DNA from: Immersiella caudata
Lineage: Eukaryota > Ascomycota > Sordariomycetes > Sordariales > Lasiosphaeriaceae
NCBI GenBank assembly: GCA_030512335.1
Contig: JAULSU010000003.1
Location: forward strand, 2,232,001-2,296,000
Direction of reading: 5' to 3'
Length of the DNA: 64,000 nt
The translations under genes and the position numbers were made by a program. How positions within the stretch are numbered: the stretch's first letter is position 1; every line of letters starts with the position of its first letter. The notes under the pieces are model-generated. The model had not been told where the DNA came from. It did no database searches and saw only the letters and a program-made list of their open reading frames with translations. Shown one piece after another: positions 32,353-43,777 of the stretch.

Positions 32353-35300
32353 CTAGTCGTATCTTGCCCTTTCTCGTTCAGCCTCCAGCCTTCTCATCCG
32401 CTCCTCTTCGTCTTCCGCCACCACTTCACCCCTTCTCCCCTTTCTTCGACTGCTCTTCCTCGAGTCATCGCCAACTTCATCCGCTCCCCTGCTCCTCTTC
32501 GCGCCCGCCAGGTTGGCCAGGCTTGCCATCCTCCGCGTCTCCTTAAGGAGCCTTTCCCGATCACGCGCAGCACGTTCCGCCGCGTGCGGGTCCGCAGAAG
32601 TAGGGCCTGCAACGGGTGTCTTCACGGAAGACAGTGAGCTTCTTCTACTGCCATCGACTCCTCCATTGCCCTTGATCTCCAAGCCTATGCCACCACGGCT
32701 TGGTTTGGGCCCAGCCGGCATGTCAAAGAACTTCTCCATGGATGTAACCTCCTCGGTGTTCTTGCTGCTGCGGTGTCGATGCTCCCGATCTCGGTCTCCA
32801 TCCCTGTCACGGTCGCGGTCGTGACGATCTTTCCTGTCCTTGCGGTCTCTGTCTCTATCGCGGTCTCTATCACGGTCTCTGTCCTTCTCTCGGTCGCGAT
32901 CGCGGTCGGATCGATCGTGGTCTCTGTCACGGTGCAAGCGATGACTAGATTTGCGTCCATCTCGATCGCGATCCCGCTCGCGATCTCTGTCCCGGTCACG
33001 CCGCTTGCCATCCGAGTCGCGGTCCTTACGGCTACTGCGGTGGCCACCTCCGCCAGATCGCCTGGACTCCGGGTCGGGGGATGCCGATCTTGATCGGTCC
33101 TCATACTGCTGATCTCGAGAAGACCTAGTCTTGGATTCTTTCTCTTCACCGTAAGTTGAATGCTTTCGGCGATGCCTCCTGTGGCGATGCTCTTCCTCGG
33201 TCTCCCCTTCTGTAGGAGATTGTGACCGGTGACGTCTGCTGCGACGGTGAGAGTCGCGGTGCTCATCGCCTCGGCTCCTGCTCCGCGACTCATGGGAACG
33301 GTCTCTTTCCCGCCCCCTTTCGCGGTCTCTGTCGCGATCTCGGGCCCGATCACGATCCGATCGATGTCGATCCCTGTTGTGCGATGAAGTGTGATAATCT
33401 TTCTCACCGTCTCCGTCGCGCTCCTGGTAGTGCTCGGTATCCTTGCCCCTGGAAATGAGATGTGCAGAACTGCTTCTAGAACGCTGCCCGTCCGGTGCTG
33501 GGCTGGGGAACCCGCCTGTTCCTCCAGCCGTGGTCGGCGTGGGGGGTTTACCAAAGTCGTCCACAAATCCACGCGCCTGTAGGTGCTTGAAGCTCGTATT
33601 AGGCAGCCCTCGCATCATGGCCTTAGGCCCCTTCGGCGCGTTCAGCGGAACATCGAGTACAGCCTGTTGCTGCAGTTGTTGCGATTGTGCATCACCGTCG
33701 AACGTGGCATCTTGTTGAGTGACATCAGTCTCGCCATTAAGAACTTTCTCTCCGTCCGTGGCCGCACCGTCACCACCATCGGTGGCATCGGGGTTGGTTT
33801 CGCCATCGGCAGCCTTTCCAGCTTCGCCTCCGGACCCGTCATTGCCAGTGTCGACGCGTAGAGACCGGCCGAACTCGTCCACGTTGGAACCGCCTTCGCT
33901 TCCTGCATAGCCACCGGCGCTCTGCTGGCCATCTTGCATGTGGCCTTTATCGTTGCTAGACTGATGATATTGCTGCTGCTGACCAGGGAAACTCTGCTCC
34001 TGGTAGTTGTTGCCGCCATAGCCTTGCTGGTATCCACCGCCGCGACCGTATCCGTAGCCGCCGCCGTTATAGTATCCTCGGCCACGGCCCCGGCCTCGGA
34101 AGCCGCCATACTGGTTCCGGCGGTAGTCATTGTATTGATTCTGGTGGCCATAATTACCTTGATTGTATCCTGTCTGGAAGCCAGAGTTAAACGAGCCACC
34201 ATAATCACCAGCGCCCATGCCAGAAGCATTTGGATGATTGAAATTATCTTGGCCGACATTCCATGATTGTTGTCCGTTCCAGTTATTATTGGCCGACGCA
34301 TCATCTCCAAATCCTCCCATCCCCATGTTCATGCCGTTCATGCCTATGCCTTGAAACCCTCCGTTCATGTACATTTGCATCGTCATCGGGTCCATATTCA
34401 TGCCTGGCATACCTGTAGGATCTGTTAGCTCAGGACAATGGATTAGGGAAAGCATAAAGGAACACGGACCCATCATCGGAAAGCCAAAACCATTTGGGGC
34501 GATGCCGTTCTGCATCGCCATCATCATCTGCATCTGGTCGAAGCCTCCGGGGGCGCCAAATGGCATATTCGGAAACGTGCCATTTGTGGGAAAGCTTGTG
34601 GCGTCTGGACCGCCTGCAGGAAACACCGGCTCTGGTTGTTTCTCTCCATCTCCCTCGCCTTCTTTATTCTCTGCGTTTTCCGCGTCGTTGTTTTCACCGT
34701 CGCCATTGTCAGGAACGGCCTCTGTGACTACCGCCTTGTCTGGTCTTTCTTGATTTTCCTATAGTGAGGTTAGACATTGAGGCCATGCTACGCTGCGCAT
34801 TGAAGGCGTCTTTACCTTCTGGTCTTGAAGTGGCTCGCCAGACTCCTCGGGCTTGACGTCTTCCTGGCCGTCTCCGCCCATGCTAACGAGTTCAGCTTGC
34901 GAAGTATCCGCCTCCACGCGTGGCTCTTCCTCGGCCGCCGTATCTTCTGCTTTCGCAGCTGCTTCGGCGGCCGCGGGCGGCGCTGGGCGGGCGTCAATCG
35001 GGGTGACAGGCGGCGTGTCCTTGGGTCGGTTGGACTCGCGCTTCTTTTCCTCGGTTCGTAAAAAGACCTTAATGGTAGTCCGGAGCGACTTGTGTGGTTT
35101 GCAGTCATCTGCCGACAACGGGGAGTGTTCGCACACAGGACATGAAGCGGGGAGCCTGGACTGGCAGTCCTCGCAGATGGCCTGCTCACAGCATGGCAGC
35201 CGAAAGGGGTTGATTGCAAGCTTGCTGCAGATGGCGCATCGCAGCTTGGCGGGTATATCCTCAGGCGCGAGCGACCTAGCAGAACCTCGTTAGAAACTGT

Positions 35301-35375
35301 CCTCACTCGCTGGTGGGGAGGCACCAACCTTATCAGCTCAGCCTGGGCCTCCGTTATGGCTGTAGATGCCGCCAT
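32353..35375 (-). CDS. RING-finger protein with RD/RE-rich (SR-like) C-terminus
   Basis: Four exons (35375-35329, 35275-34816, 34758-34470, 34412-32353) give 951 residues. A RING-type zinc finger lies at about residues 27-67 (CAIC...PCCEQAICEDC...CPVC), of the RBBP6/Mpe1-like kind, so an E3 ubiquitin ligase role is possible. The middle is Met/Gly/Asn-rich with RG repeats (RGRGRGRGYYNGGG), as in RNA-binding proteins. The C-terminal half has long alternating Asp-Arg and Glu-Arg runs plus Ser-Arg pairs, like spliceosomal or 3'-end processing factors. Neither the DWNN domain nor a zinc knuckle of Mpe1 is present. Intron 3 (57 nt, donor GTCCGT) has no stop codon and is a multiple of three. The start is the first ATG (MAASTAITEAQAELIR). 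Confidence 0.85.
34413..34469 (-). other. Stopless 57-nt intron of the RING-protein gene
   Basis: The intron has a GTCCGT donor, GCTAACA branch and CTACAG acceptor. It is 19 codons long and in frame, so retention would add 19 residues rather than truncate the protein. The flanking protein (PMM|GMPGMNMD) reads well when it is removed. Confidence 0.7.
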
Positions 35376-36268
35376 TTTTGCGATGTTGCCTGACGAGTAA
35401 CGCGAGCGTCCTACGCGGCTCACGAAGGGGGAGAAGGCCGCACGGCGACCATGAGCGCTGTTTTGCGCTTCCGCTCGTCTGACGAAAAGAGTGAAACCAA
35501 TTTAGCGAGGAGTGGAAGCGCGAATGGACTGATCAACGCGCAAGGACGCGTCCTGTGTGACCAAATGTGTTTCGTTGGAGGATGTTGATCAGGGTATCGT
35601 GTGATTTGGCTTGGATTGGAGGTTTGTCGTGAGCTGTCGCCTTCGCCATGTTCTGAAAATTTGGTGAGCTTTCACGTGAATTAGGTAGGGTTCGGGTTAT
35701 ATATGCCAACGCTCCTCACCGAACCCCACTCATTCACCACCCCAAGATGCAATTCACCTCAATCAAGGTCCATTTCAGATCAGATTTTCGTCCCAAGTAC
35801 CTAGGGAACGGCCCTGACTGTGAATGGCCGTGTGGGGTATTGGTTAATGTTTGCCATTGAAGGGACTGCTGAGCATCTGCCTAGATTCCGAAACACCCAA
35901 CTTTAAGTTGCTGCCTTCACGCGACACGCAATGGCATTCCCCGTCGCCTCGACATTGGCTAGCCCCGATTTTCCCGTCCAACAAGTGCGGGCTTGCACAT
36001 GCCGGAAGAGCTCACTATAACCGACGTGTTCACGGAGACATGCGTTTGTCGAAGAAGGGAGTCCGCTGGTGTTGGCATAGACGAACCGCTACAAACAACT
36101 TTCGAGCCGATTACAGAGATGAGAACACAACACCAGAAAGCATTTACTCCAGTCCAAACCTGCCCTGTGGCCAAGCACACCCAGAAGCCATGTTACAAAT
36201 GCAGAGCGTCATGACTGACGCTTCCTATCCGCCGTCATGCTATCCCGCCCCTATCTCCAACCTTCTAC
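35376..36268. other. Intergenic region, 893 bp
   Basis: This is the upstream region of the RING-protein gene and the 3' side of the Rab5 gene. A GTACCTAGG motif lies at 35798-35806. No gene is supported. Confidence 0.45.
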
Positions 36269-37136
36269 TCAGCAAGCGCAGCCCTCCTTTGCATTGGGGT
36301 CCCGCGGTCCGTTGAGGTTCACCCTTTGCTCTTCCGTGCGGCTGGTAGCACCGGCAGCACCTGGACCACGAGCACTCTTAAGTGACGTCTCCGGGATGGC
36401 GTTGGCGATGGCTGTGAACACTTCGGTGACGTTGTAGCCAGTCTTGGCGCTGGTCTCGAAGAACAGCAAGCCCTCTTCCTCGGCGTATATTTTGGCCTCT
36501 TCCGTGGAGACCTTCCTGGCATCCCCGTCACCACCACCAGGCTCTCCCTCTCCGGTAGTCCCGGCGTTGTCGCTCGTGAGGTCGAGCTTGTTGCCGACCA
36601 GCGCAATCACGATTCCGGGGGAGGCCTGTCGTTGAAGCTCGGCGACCCAGTGCTTTGCCTTGACGAGGGACGTAGGCTTCGTCAAGTCGTAGACTACCAG
36701 TGCGGCCTGCGCATTGCGATAGTACATGGGGGCTAGCGATGCGAAGCGTTCCTGGCCTGCTGTGTCCCAAATCTCAAATTTGATGGTTCGTTGCGGAAGG
36801 TTGCATTTTTGCGTCAGGAAAGCAGCTGTGAAGCTCAAGGCAGTCAGTACCAGGACGGTGTTCTTCCAAACTGTGGTGATTGAAGCGCACCTCCTATTGT
36901 TGGCTCCTTGTTCTCTTGGAAATCGTTGTTGACAAACCGGAGGACGAGAGATGACTGCGAGCGGGTGAGCAGGGAATTCGGCCAAAAAAGACCATAAATA
37001 TTACCTTTCCTACTGCCGCCTCACCAAGAAGCACCTGCCCGCGTCAGTATGTGTCTTGTGTAGTATCTGCCAAACTTGGAGCCCTTACCAGTTTAACCGA
37101 CGAGCTCGGTCGCGGGGCACCGGCGGAGTCGGCCAT
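36269..37136 (-). CDS. ypt5: Rab5-type small GTPase (Ypt5/Vps21)
   Basis: Four exons (37136-37089, 37034-37005, 36954-36891, 36825-36269) give 232 residues. All Rab elements are present: P-loop GEAAVGKS (residues 20-27), Switch I ...EPTIGAAF with the effector Thr, DTAGQERF, GNKLD and ETSAKTG, and a C-terminal CAC for double geranylgeranylation. The Rab5 family marks early endosomes and drives homotypic fusion. The insertion after GNKLD (SDNAGTTGEGEPGG...DARKVSTEEA) is the Gly/Glu-rich insertion seen in filamentous-fungal Rab5. Exon 2 is only 30 nt and encodes VLLGEAAVGK, so the P-loop is split between a micro-exon and exon 3. It is divergent from kri1 with 376 bp between starts. Confidence 0.95.
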
Positions 37137-37512
37137 GGCGGGAGGGCAGATAGTGTGTGTGCTTAAAATATGTCGCTAGATATCCCCGTGCCTGGGGTTT
37201 GTGTCGATGCGGACCGAGTTGCTTTGCGATGGTGAGGAGGGATGCGTGGCTTGGTGGCTGCTGGGGTGATGATAAGTCCCAGATGGGTCCCTTCCAAAGT
37301 TCCGTGACGCACGCAAGCCGGGATGATGAACATCCCACTGTCTGCAGGGTTAGGGTTCAAAAATGGGTAAGCCCCATGCGAGGACGGGACCGTGTGCCAA
37401 TCGGCCTGGTGGGGTTGCTCCACAAAAAAGTTGAACTGCTCTTATCGTATTTTTTTGCTAAAGACCTGCGAGGAAGAGCACCTGCATTCAGTTTTCAGCA
37501 GTAGACGAGAAG
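37137..37512. promoter_or_regulatory. Divergent promoter between rab5 and kri1
   Basis: The 376-bp region must contain both promoters. No TATA-type box or recognised factor site was convincing. Confidence 0.4.
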
Positions 37513-39567
37513 ATGTCTACCCGCGCGGCACCCAAGCCCAGCAGGGAACTAGCTTCTAAAAAATCATTGTTCGACGACTCTGCGTCAAGCTCCAGCGAGG
37601 ACGATCAAGATGACGGCGGCGCTACCCTCGCTCCGTCGACCGCTGGGCTCAAAATCAACCAAGAGTACGCCCGCCGGTTCGAACACAATAAGAAGCGCGA
37701 AGAGCTCCAGCGTCTGCAGGAGAAGTATGGTGCTAATGGTGATGGCGGGTCCGAATCTTCATCCGACGACGAAACAGAAGACGACGAGGGCCTCTTGGCA
37801 ACTGAGGATCTCGACGCTGAAATTTCTGCGACACTGCAGGCTATCAAAAACAAGGACCCTAGGATCTACGACAAGGACGCCGTATTCTATAAGCCGTTCA
37901 ATCCCGAGACGGGCCTGCCTCAGGAGAAGAAGGAGAAGCCTATGTTCCTGAGGGACTACCACCGCGAACGGTATCTTGCAGGCGATGTTGGCGCCGACAA
38001 TGAGGAGGATGCCGACAAGCCCAAAACGTATGCTCAAGAACAGGCTGACCTGAAAAAGTCAATTGTCTCTGAGATCAACGCGGCGGCTGAGGACGAGGAG
38101 TGGAGCGACGATGATGCCTTTCTCAGGCCCGTCAAGAAGACCAAGGAGGAAAAGCCTGTTGAGAACGGCATGCACCCCTCGAGGGTGGCCGCTATAAAGC
38201 TCACCGAGGTTGATGTCGCAACCGCTGACAAGAACCCCGAAGAGTTTTTGAGCAAGTTCATGGCATCCAAGGCATGGGCACCTCCCGATGGCTCCAAGTG
38301 GGAAGCTTTTGAATCCGACGACAACGATGAGGACATCGACATCGCGGATGAGATTGAGCATGCGTACAACATCCGATTCGAGGATCCCACCAAGAGCAAC
38401 GAGATTCTCAAGACGTATTCCAGGAACATGGCCGCCAACAAGTCAGTCAGGAAAGAGGAACCCACGGGCAGGAAGAGGCTAAGAGCTCTCGAAAAGGAAA
38501 AGAAGGAGGCTGAGAAGGCAAACCGTGAAGAGGAGCGTGCCCGTCTCCGCCGTCTCAAGATTGAAGAGGCGGCTGAAAAGCTGGCCAAGATCAAGGAGGC
38601 TGCCGGTTTGAGTGGCAAGGCCATTCAAGACGAGGACCTGGTGAGATTTCTTGCAGATGACGACTGGGAAGATTCCAAGTGGGAGGAGGAGATGAAGAAA
38701 CGCTTCGGCGAGGACTATTATAACGAGAAGGATGACATCAGCCTCGACGGCGACATGGATGTCGACAGTGACGGCGGGTCGTCCAAGAAAAAGAAGAAAC
38801 CCACAAAGCCAAAGTGGGACGACGACATCGACATCAAGGACCTCATTCCAGACTTTGAAGAGGAAGCGGTGCCCAACATCAGACTCACTGACGATGAGGA
38901 AGCCTCTGGGGTGGAGGCCGCTGAAAGGCCCGGGTCCGGGGCCGACTCAGACGAAGACCGTCCCTCCAAGAAGCGGAAGACATCCAAGGACATCAAGAAA
39001 GACAAGATCGCCGCCAAGCGCCAAGCGCGCGAGGAGCTCGCCAAAATCGAGGCCATCGTGGACGCCAAAATGGAAATTGATAACCCCCGCACCCTCGCAT
39101 CCTCCTCCAAGAAGCAACTTGGGGGCTTTCAATACCGCGAGACCTCCCCCATCAGCTTTGGTCTAACTGCTCGTGATATCCTGCTTGCGCCATCAGATGC
39201 GGCTCTCAACGAGTTTGCCGGTCTCAAAAAGCTCGCTGCCTTCCGCGACGCCGAGAAGAAGCGCAAGGACAAGAAGAAGCTTGGAAAGAAGGCCCGCCTC
39301 CGGCAATGGCGCCGTGAGCAGTTCGGTCGCGAGTATGAAGAGACAGGCCCTACATTTGGCTTCGAGAGGCTACTGGAGGGAGCAGAGAAGGAAGCAGCCC
39401 ATCAGGGAAGCGGAGCCAATGCCGTGCGAACAGACCGGAAACGTCACAGCGAGGGTAAGGACGGAAGCAAGAAGGAGGCTGTAGACGGCATCGTCGACGG
39501 AGAGAGGAAAAAGAAGAGGAAGCGATCTAAGGGGAAAAAGAAGACCGATGCTGAGGATCAAGCATGA
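37513..39567 (+). CDS. kri1: KRI1, nucleolar 40S biogenesis protein
   Basis: This single-exon gene encodes 684 residues. Kri1 binds Krr1 and is needed for 18S rRNA maturation. The sequence has acidic/Ser-rich blocks (SSSEDDQDD, SSSDDETEDDE), the Kri1 N-terminal region with KDPRIYDKDAVFYKPFN and FLRDYHRERYL, long Glu/Lys coiled regions, and the C-terminal Kri1 domain (RETSPISFGLTARDILLAPD-like) followed by LGKKARLRQWRREQFGREYE. The end is a Lys/Arg-rich nuclear or nucleolar signal (KKKRKRSKGKKK). The start ATG has a good context (AAGATGTCT) and follows in-frame stops. Confidence 0.95.
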   Translation: MSTRAAPKPSRELASKKSLFDDSASSSSEDDQDDGGATLAPSTAGLKINQEYARRFEHNKKREELQRLQEKYGANGDGGSESSSDDETEDDEGLLATEDLDAEISATLQAIKNKDPRIYDKDAVFYKPFNPETGLPQEKKEKPMFLRDYHRERYLAGDVGADNEEDADKPKTYAQEQADLKKSIVSEINAAAEDEEWSDDDAFLRPVKKTKEEKPVENGMHPSRVAAIKLTEVDVATADKNPEEFLSKFMASKAWAPPDGSKWEAFESDDNDEDIDIADEIEHAYNIRFEDPTKSNEILKTYSRNMAANKSVRKEEPTGRKRLRALEKEKKEAEKANREEERARLRRLKIEEAAEKLAKIKEAAGLSGKAIQDEDLVRFLADDDWEDSKWEEEMKKRFGEDYYNEKDDISLDGDMDVDSDGGSSKKKKKPTKPKWDDDIDIKDLIPDFEEEAVPNIRLTDDEEASGVEAAERPGSGADSDEDRPSKKRKTSKDIKKDKIAAKRQAREELAKIEAIVDAKMEIDNPRTLASSSKKQLGGFQYRETSPISFGLTARDILLAPSDAALNEFAGLKKLAAFRDAEKKRKDKKKLGKKARLRQWRREQFGREYEETGPTFGFERLLEGAEKEAAHQGSGANAVRTDRKRHSEGKDGSKKEAVDGIVDGERKKKRKRSKGKKKTDAEDQA

Positions 39568-40370
39568 GGCTGAGGATCAAACATGAGCTGTGTATAATCG
39601 CATCTGGAAACTAGGCGTCATAGGTTGTTTTTGCCCACACTACCAGCTTCGTAAGCGAGTATCTGAAGGAAGAGGAAGACTATGTCTTGGTGCACTGAAG
39701 TTCACTCTCGTCATGCGCTTAATGACCAACACGTCAAATGAATCATCTCACTCCATGCGGAATGTAAATGGCAGAGTACAGTTGGCGACACCGCGCCCGA
39801 ACATACATATTCAATTTAGACCAGACACCTTGAATGGATGCCTCATCTCTCGCTCGCTCTGAATCTGACTTCGATCTTGTTCTCGAACTAGATATGAATC
39901 GATCCAACACACACACACGCACACGCACACGCACACGCGCACACAACCACACAACCACACAACCACACAACGCTACAAGACTGCAGCCCAACCAGACGGA
40001 GGGATGGATCACCACGCCCCCAGCTGTATCGAAACATGAAATACCCGTATATCCTTCGTTTGCGCCGTTCTCGAACATTGCAGATTTCCGTCCCATGATA
40101 GCCCCCAATATTTGGTATTTGACAAGTGCCGTGCTTTGGACCATTGCTGAAATGTTCCTAGATCGCTGCCGCTAAAATGGTCATTGAAAAGAAAACCGTC
40201 TCATACCCAAAACCGTATCCAACGCCCAGCAATCGGATGTGAAATAATGCTCTGCACACCAAAATAACTGGACCACCTCTTTTGCTGATCCTATCTGCCC
40301 CTTTATGGTATTCCGTAATGTTTATTCAGGGACGCCCTAGCATGGTCGTTTTCCTGATGATTCGGAGGAA
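39568..40370. other. Intergenic region between convergent kri1 and regulator gene
   Basis: Contains both 3' UTRs and a compound microsatellite at 39906-39970. No gene was recognised. Confidence 0.5.
39906..39970. repeat. Compound CA-rich microsatellite
   Basis: The first part is a (CACACG)n-like tract, continuing as about four copies of an ACCACACA unit. The tract lies in the 3' region of convergent genes and is not coding. Confidence 0.9.
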
Positions 40371-43300
40371 CTAATGCCCACCGTGGTGCATTCCGCCTGC
40401 CGACATGCCACCGTTGCCGAACATGTTAGCAAAGCCGTCCAAGTTCCCCACACCGCCAACCCCTAAATCGGAACCGATCTCCGGAGGCTCCATGTTGAAG
40501 GGCATAAACCAAGCTGAGCTGGGCTCGCCACCGAATGCTGCGTGCAACGCAGCCTCCGATGGCCCCCCTCCATGCCCATGCCCGTGGCCGTGGCCGTGAC
40601 CGTGACCGTGCCCGTGACCGTGACCGTGCCCGTGTCCTCTTTCGCTCTCACGGCCACCTTCACCGTCCTGCGGCCAACCAGCGAGAGATGCCAACCCAGG
40701 TTCGGCTCCGTTGCCGTATGCTCCAAACACCAGTTGGCGATCTAGTTGGCTCATGCCATGCGCTGACCCCAAAGGCATGTTGAATGGGTCGGGCGGGAAG
40801 AATGACGACGCATGGTGATGGTGGTGTGGTAGGTGGGAGACAGCGACTGGTGAGACGGGCGAGAGTGCGTGATATGCTGCCGAGTTTGCCGAGTGCGGAA
40901 TCGTAAGAGGGTTGAAGGACCCTGGCCCACTTGTTTGTCCCCCGAGAGCACCGTTGGCAGCACCAGAAAACGACCGCCCGTGCAGTCTTGCGGCGTGGAT
41001 CTGAGCGGAGGTGGCACCAGGATGGTGACGCGCAAAGTCGGTCTGCAATGGCTCCAGTCCGTGGTCGCTTCCCCGGTTGACACTACCGCTTGCTTTTCGC
41101 GCCATAGATTTGCGTTTGAGTTGTGGCTGACCAGGCCGCGCGATCCCATTTGCATTTGCATGCTCATTGCTCTGTGGCGACAGGGTGGTAAAAAACTCTT
41201 CCACTGTGTGTAGCTCCGGCTTTTGCTCTAGAACCGCGTCGTCCCCCTTCTCCTTCTTCTTGTAAGTGGCGGGGTCAAGGAAGTCGGACTGCGACACGCC
41301 ATGAGGGTAACGGTCAAACCAGTCGCCGTACTGGAAGATCGTCGACGCGGCACTCTCGTTGGCGGGGGTGCCCTGCCTGGCGGCGTCGGCGCAGGTCCGG
41401 TACTGGTCTCGCAAGTTCTCGGACATCCAATGAAACATCCCCCAATATCTCTTCATCTTGGACAGATACTTGACGTTGGTGGCAAGGTTGCGCTTCGATG
41501 TGGCCTCCATTGCAGGGTTCCCAGAAAATATGCCGAAAATGTGCACAGTGCTCGACAGAAACGCGCAATAACCCGTGAAAGGAGCCGTAATGAAGTGCGA
41601 CTCTGCATCCTTTAGAAGTTCAGATATGCGATTTGCGGCAGCAAACGCCTTGGCTCCTGCTTTGGTAACGAACGCCTTGGGCACGTCCTGTTGGGAGTGG
41701 CCGCTCGGGGGAGACACTGCAAATCGATTCATGAAGAGTATGTTTTGTTGGATGGAGATATGGAGGAAGAGAAACTGGTTGGCCATGTTATCCGTCTCGT
41801 GTAAGTGGAGATTTTCTGGGGTGTAGGACAGCGACTCGGGGAGTTCGGCCAGGATATCGTCGGTCTGTTTGATGAGCTTCGAGTACTGCGATTCCGGGCT
41901 CCACATCGGATGAGGATCGAGTTCCTTGCCCCCTTGGTTGAGATAGCCAATCACCCGACCCCATAGAGCAATGACCTTGATCATCCAAGCTGCGACCCCC
42001 ATATTCTCCCTCGCTTCAGCAGGCGACCCATCAGCCGGCAGACCAGGTACTTGGCCACTAAGGGTCTCTGTTGGCCCTGGCATGTCATACTGGAAGTTCT
42101 TCTCCTTGATAGGCAGAGGGATTTTCAGCGTCTCTTCCCTGATAAACGTTGGCCGGTCGGTCCCAGAAGAGTTGAAGCGATCCATCAAGAAGCACGCCCA
42201 CATGGTTCGTCGTCGGATCTCCCGGTCGATAAAGCTGAGCTGAGTTTTCCCGGCCAGACGAAGAGGGTCGTGTTCCAGATCCTTGTGGAGTTGAAGCGCA
42301 AATGCCATTCGAATGGCCTGGCCACCCAAGGACCAGCTTCGGCCGCCATGGCAAGTGCCGAACTCATGCAAGCCCAGGATCAAAAGACACGTCAGAATGG
42401 TGATGTTGGGCCATTCGTATCTCTTGGTTACAATGTCGCGAGCGGCGGACGCCCACTCCTCTCCGCGCAAGAAGTTGGGGTTGGAGCCGAGCTTGGGATG
42501 GTTCGAGAATCGCGCTGCAATGGCGCAAACGGAGAGGACAAGGACTGGCGGGAGCGCTCCAGCCCTGGTGACGTCGCTGCGGTTAGCAAAGTTTCGGAGG
42601 GGTGCTGGGGTGGAACGTACTTGAGTTTCCTCATAAAGCTGGGCTTGTGAAGAATGTGGTATGCCTGGCCATAGAGATTCTCGAAAAACACCTCGGCCAG
42701 ATGCTCTTGTATCTCCTTTGTCGGGAGCGCATCGCCGCCTTCAAGGAGTAGCTTACTCTCCTCCGCTTCCTGAACGAGAATTGTCGACGGCTTATTCGGT
42801 CCTTCGAGCTTCGATTTCGCAGGCGCGCGAGCCCAATGCTCCAAGTCCGGGCCAAATGCTTCGTCGGCCCCGCGCTTTTTGGCTGCCGATTTTCCGGCAT
42901 TGAGTGTTCCGGGGATCGCTGGCTTGACCACGGCCCGGGTTACCGACGATGCGAGCCCATCCTGCTCAGCTCGCGGCACAATCTTAATGATGCGCTCCTC
43001 CATCCGCTTTAATCTCTTGTCTAACATCGCCATGTAGTCCGTTCTCGGGGCCGCCTTACGGGCCGTGACTTTGTACACGCAGGGGATGCGAGAGCGCAGG
43101 CAGTGCTTACACGCCGGTTTCTCGCCGGAGCAGCGAATCTTCTTGCGCCGGCAAGCAATGCAAGCCAATGGCAGCCGTTTGCGCTCCTTCCCCGCCTTCG
43201 TCTTCAGTTCGCTCCATGCTGGCGTGGTGTCGCCCTTGTCCCCCTTGGACTTCCCGCCCAGGTCTGTTCCGTCTGCGGGGCCTCTAGCGAGTCCAAACTC

Positions 43301-43777
43301 GTCTGACATGGGCTCCTCCAACAAGTTTCCTCCATTTTGGTTGCTGTCTGGCGAGCCGTCGTCCGATCCATCCATGCTCGACTGCCTCTGTCCGCCGGCC
43401 CCGTAGCCGGATGTCTGGACAGTAATCGAGGTTACCGAGTTCTGGCGGTCCTGCATCCCGGAAATCGAAGGCGGCTCCGAGGTTCCAAACACGTCGGGCC
43501 CATGGTCTTCGAAAGTCGGCGGTAGGCCCACCATGGGTGAGTCTTCAAGGGAATTTTGGTAGGGAAACTGGAAGTCGCCGAAGTGGGAGGCATCCCCCAT
43601 ATCGTGGGCAGCCGTGATGCTGCCCAGCGTTTCGTTTGCCGGCTCCAGCTTGAGGGCTTGGAGGGCGTCGGCCTCGCCCTGGGTGAGTTGGGCGTCGGGT
43701 TCGGCGGTGGGCGGCGAGAAGGCGAGCTCAGCGGCAGAAAAGTTCCTGGTGCCAGCCTGGGTGTCGCCGGGCGACAT
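40371..43777 (-). CDS. Zn(II)2Cys6 transcription factor, 1116 aa
   Basis: Two exons (43777-42621 and 42564-40371; 56-nt intron with GTACGT donor) give 1116 residues. A binuclear zinc cluster lies at C206, C209, C216, C223, C226, C233 (spacing 2-6-6-2-6), in a basic context (KERKRLP...RRKKIRC). A helical linker, TDYMAMLDKRLKRMEERII, follows and could dimerise. The Fungal_trans domain spans about 340-640 (WAAFALQLHKDL region to SESLSYTPENLH). The C-terminal 350 residues are low-complexity, with HHHHH and an extended His-Gly run near the end. The N-terminal 190 residues are acidic/Ser-rich, as in an activation domain. I cannot assign it to a named pathway regulator. About 6 kb of gene-free DNA lies upstream. 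Confidence 0.88.
40570..40640 (-). repeat. His-Gly dipeptide-encoding tandem repeat
   Basis: The plus strand carries CCGTGG/CCGTGA hexamer repeats, read on the coding strand as about eleven or twelve consecutive Gly-His pairs in the C-terminal tail of the regulator. Alternating His residues could bind metals. Confidence 0.85.
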
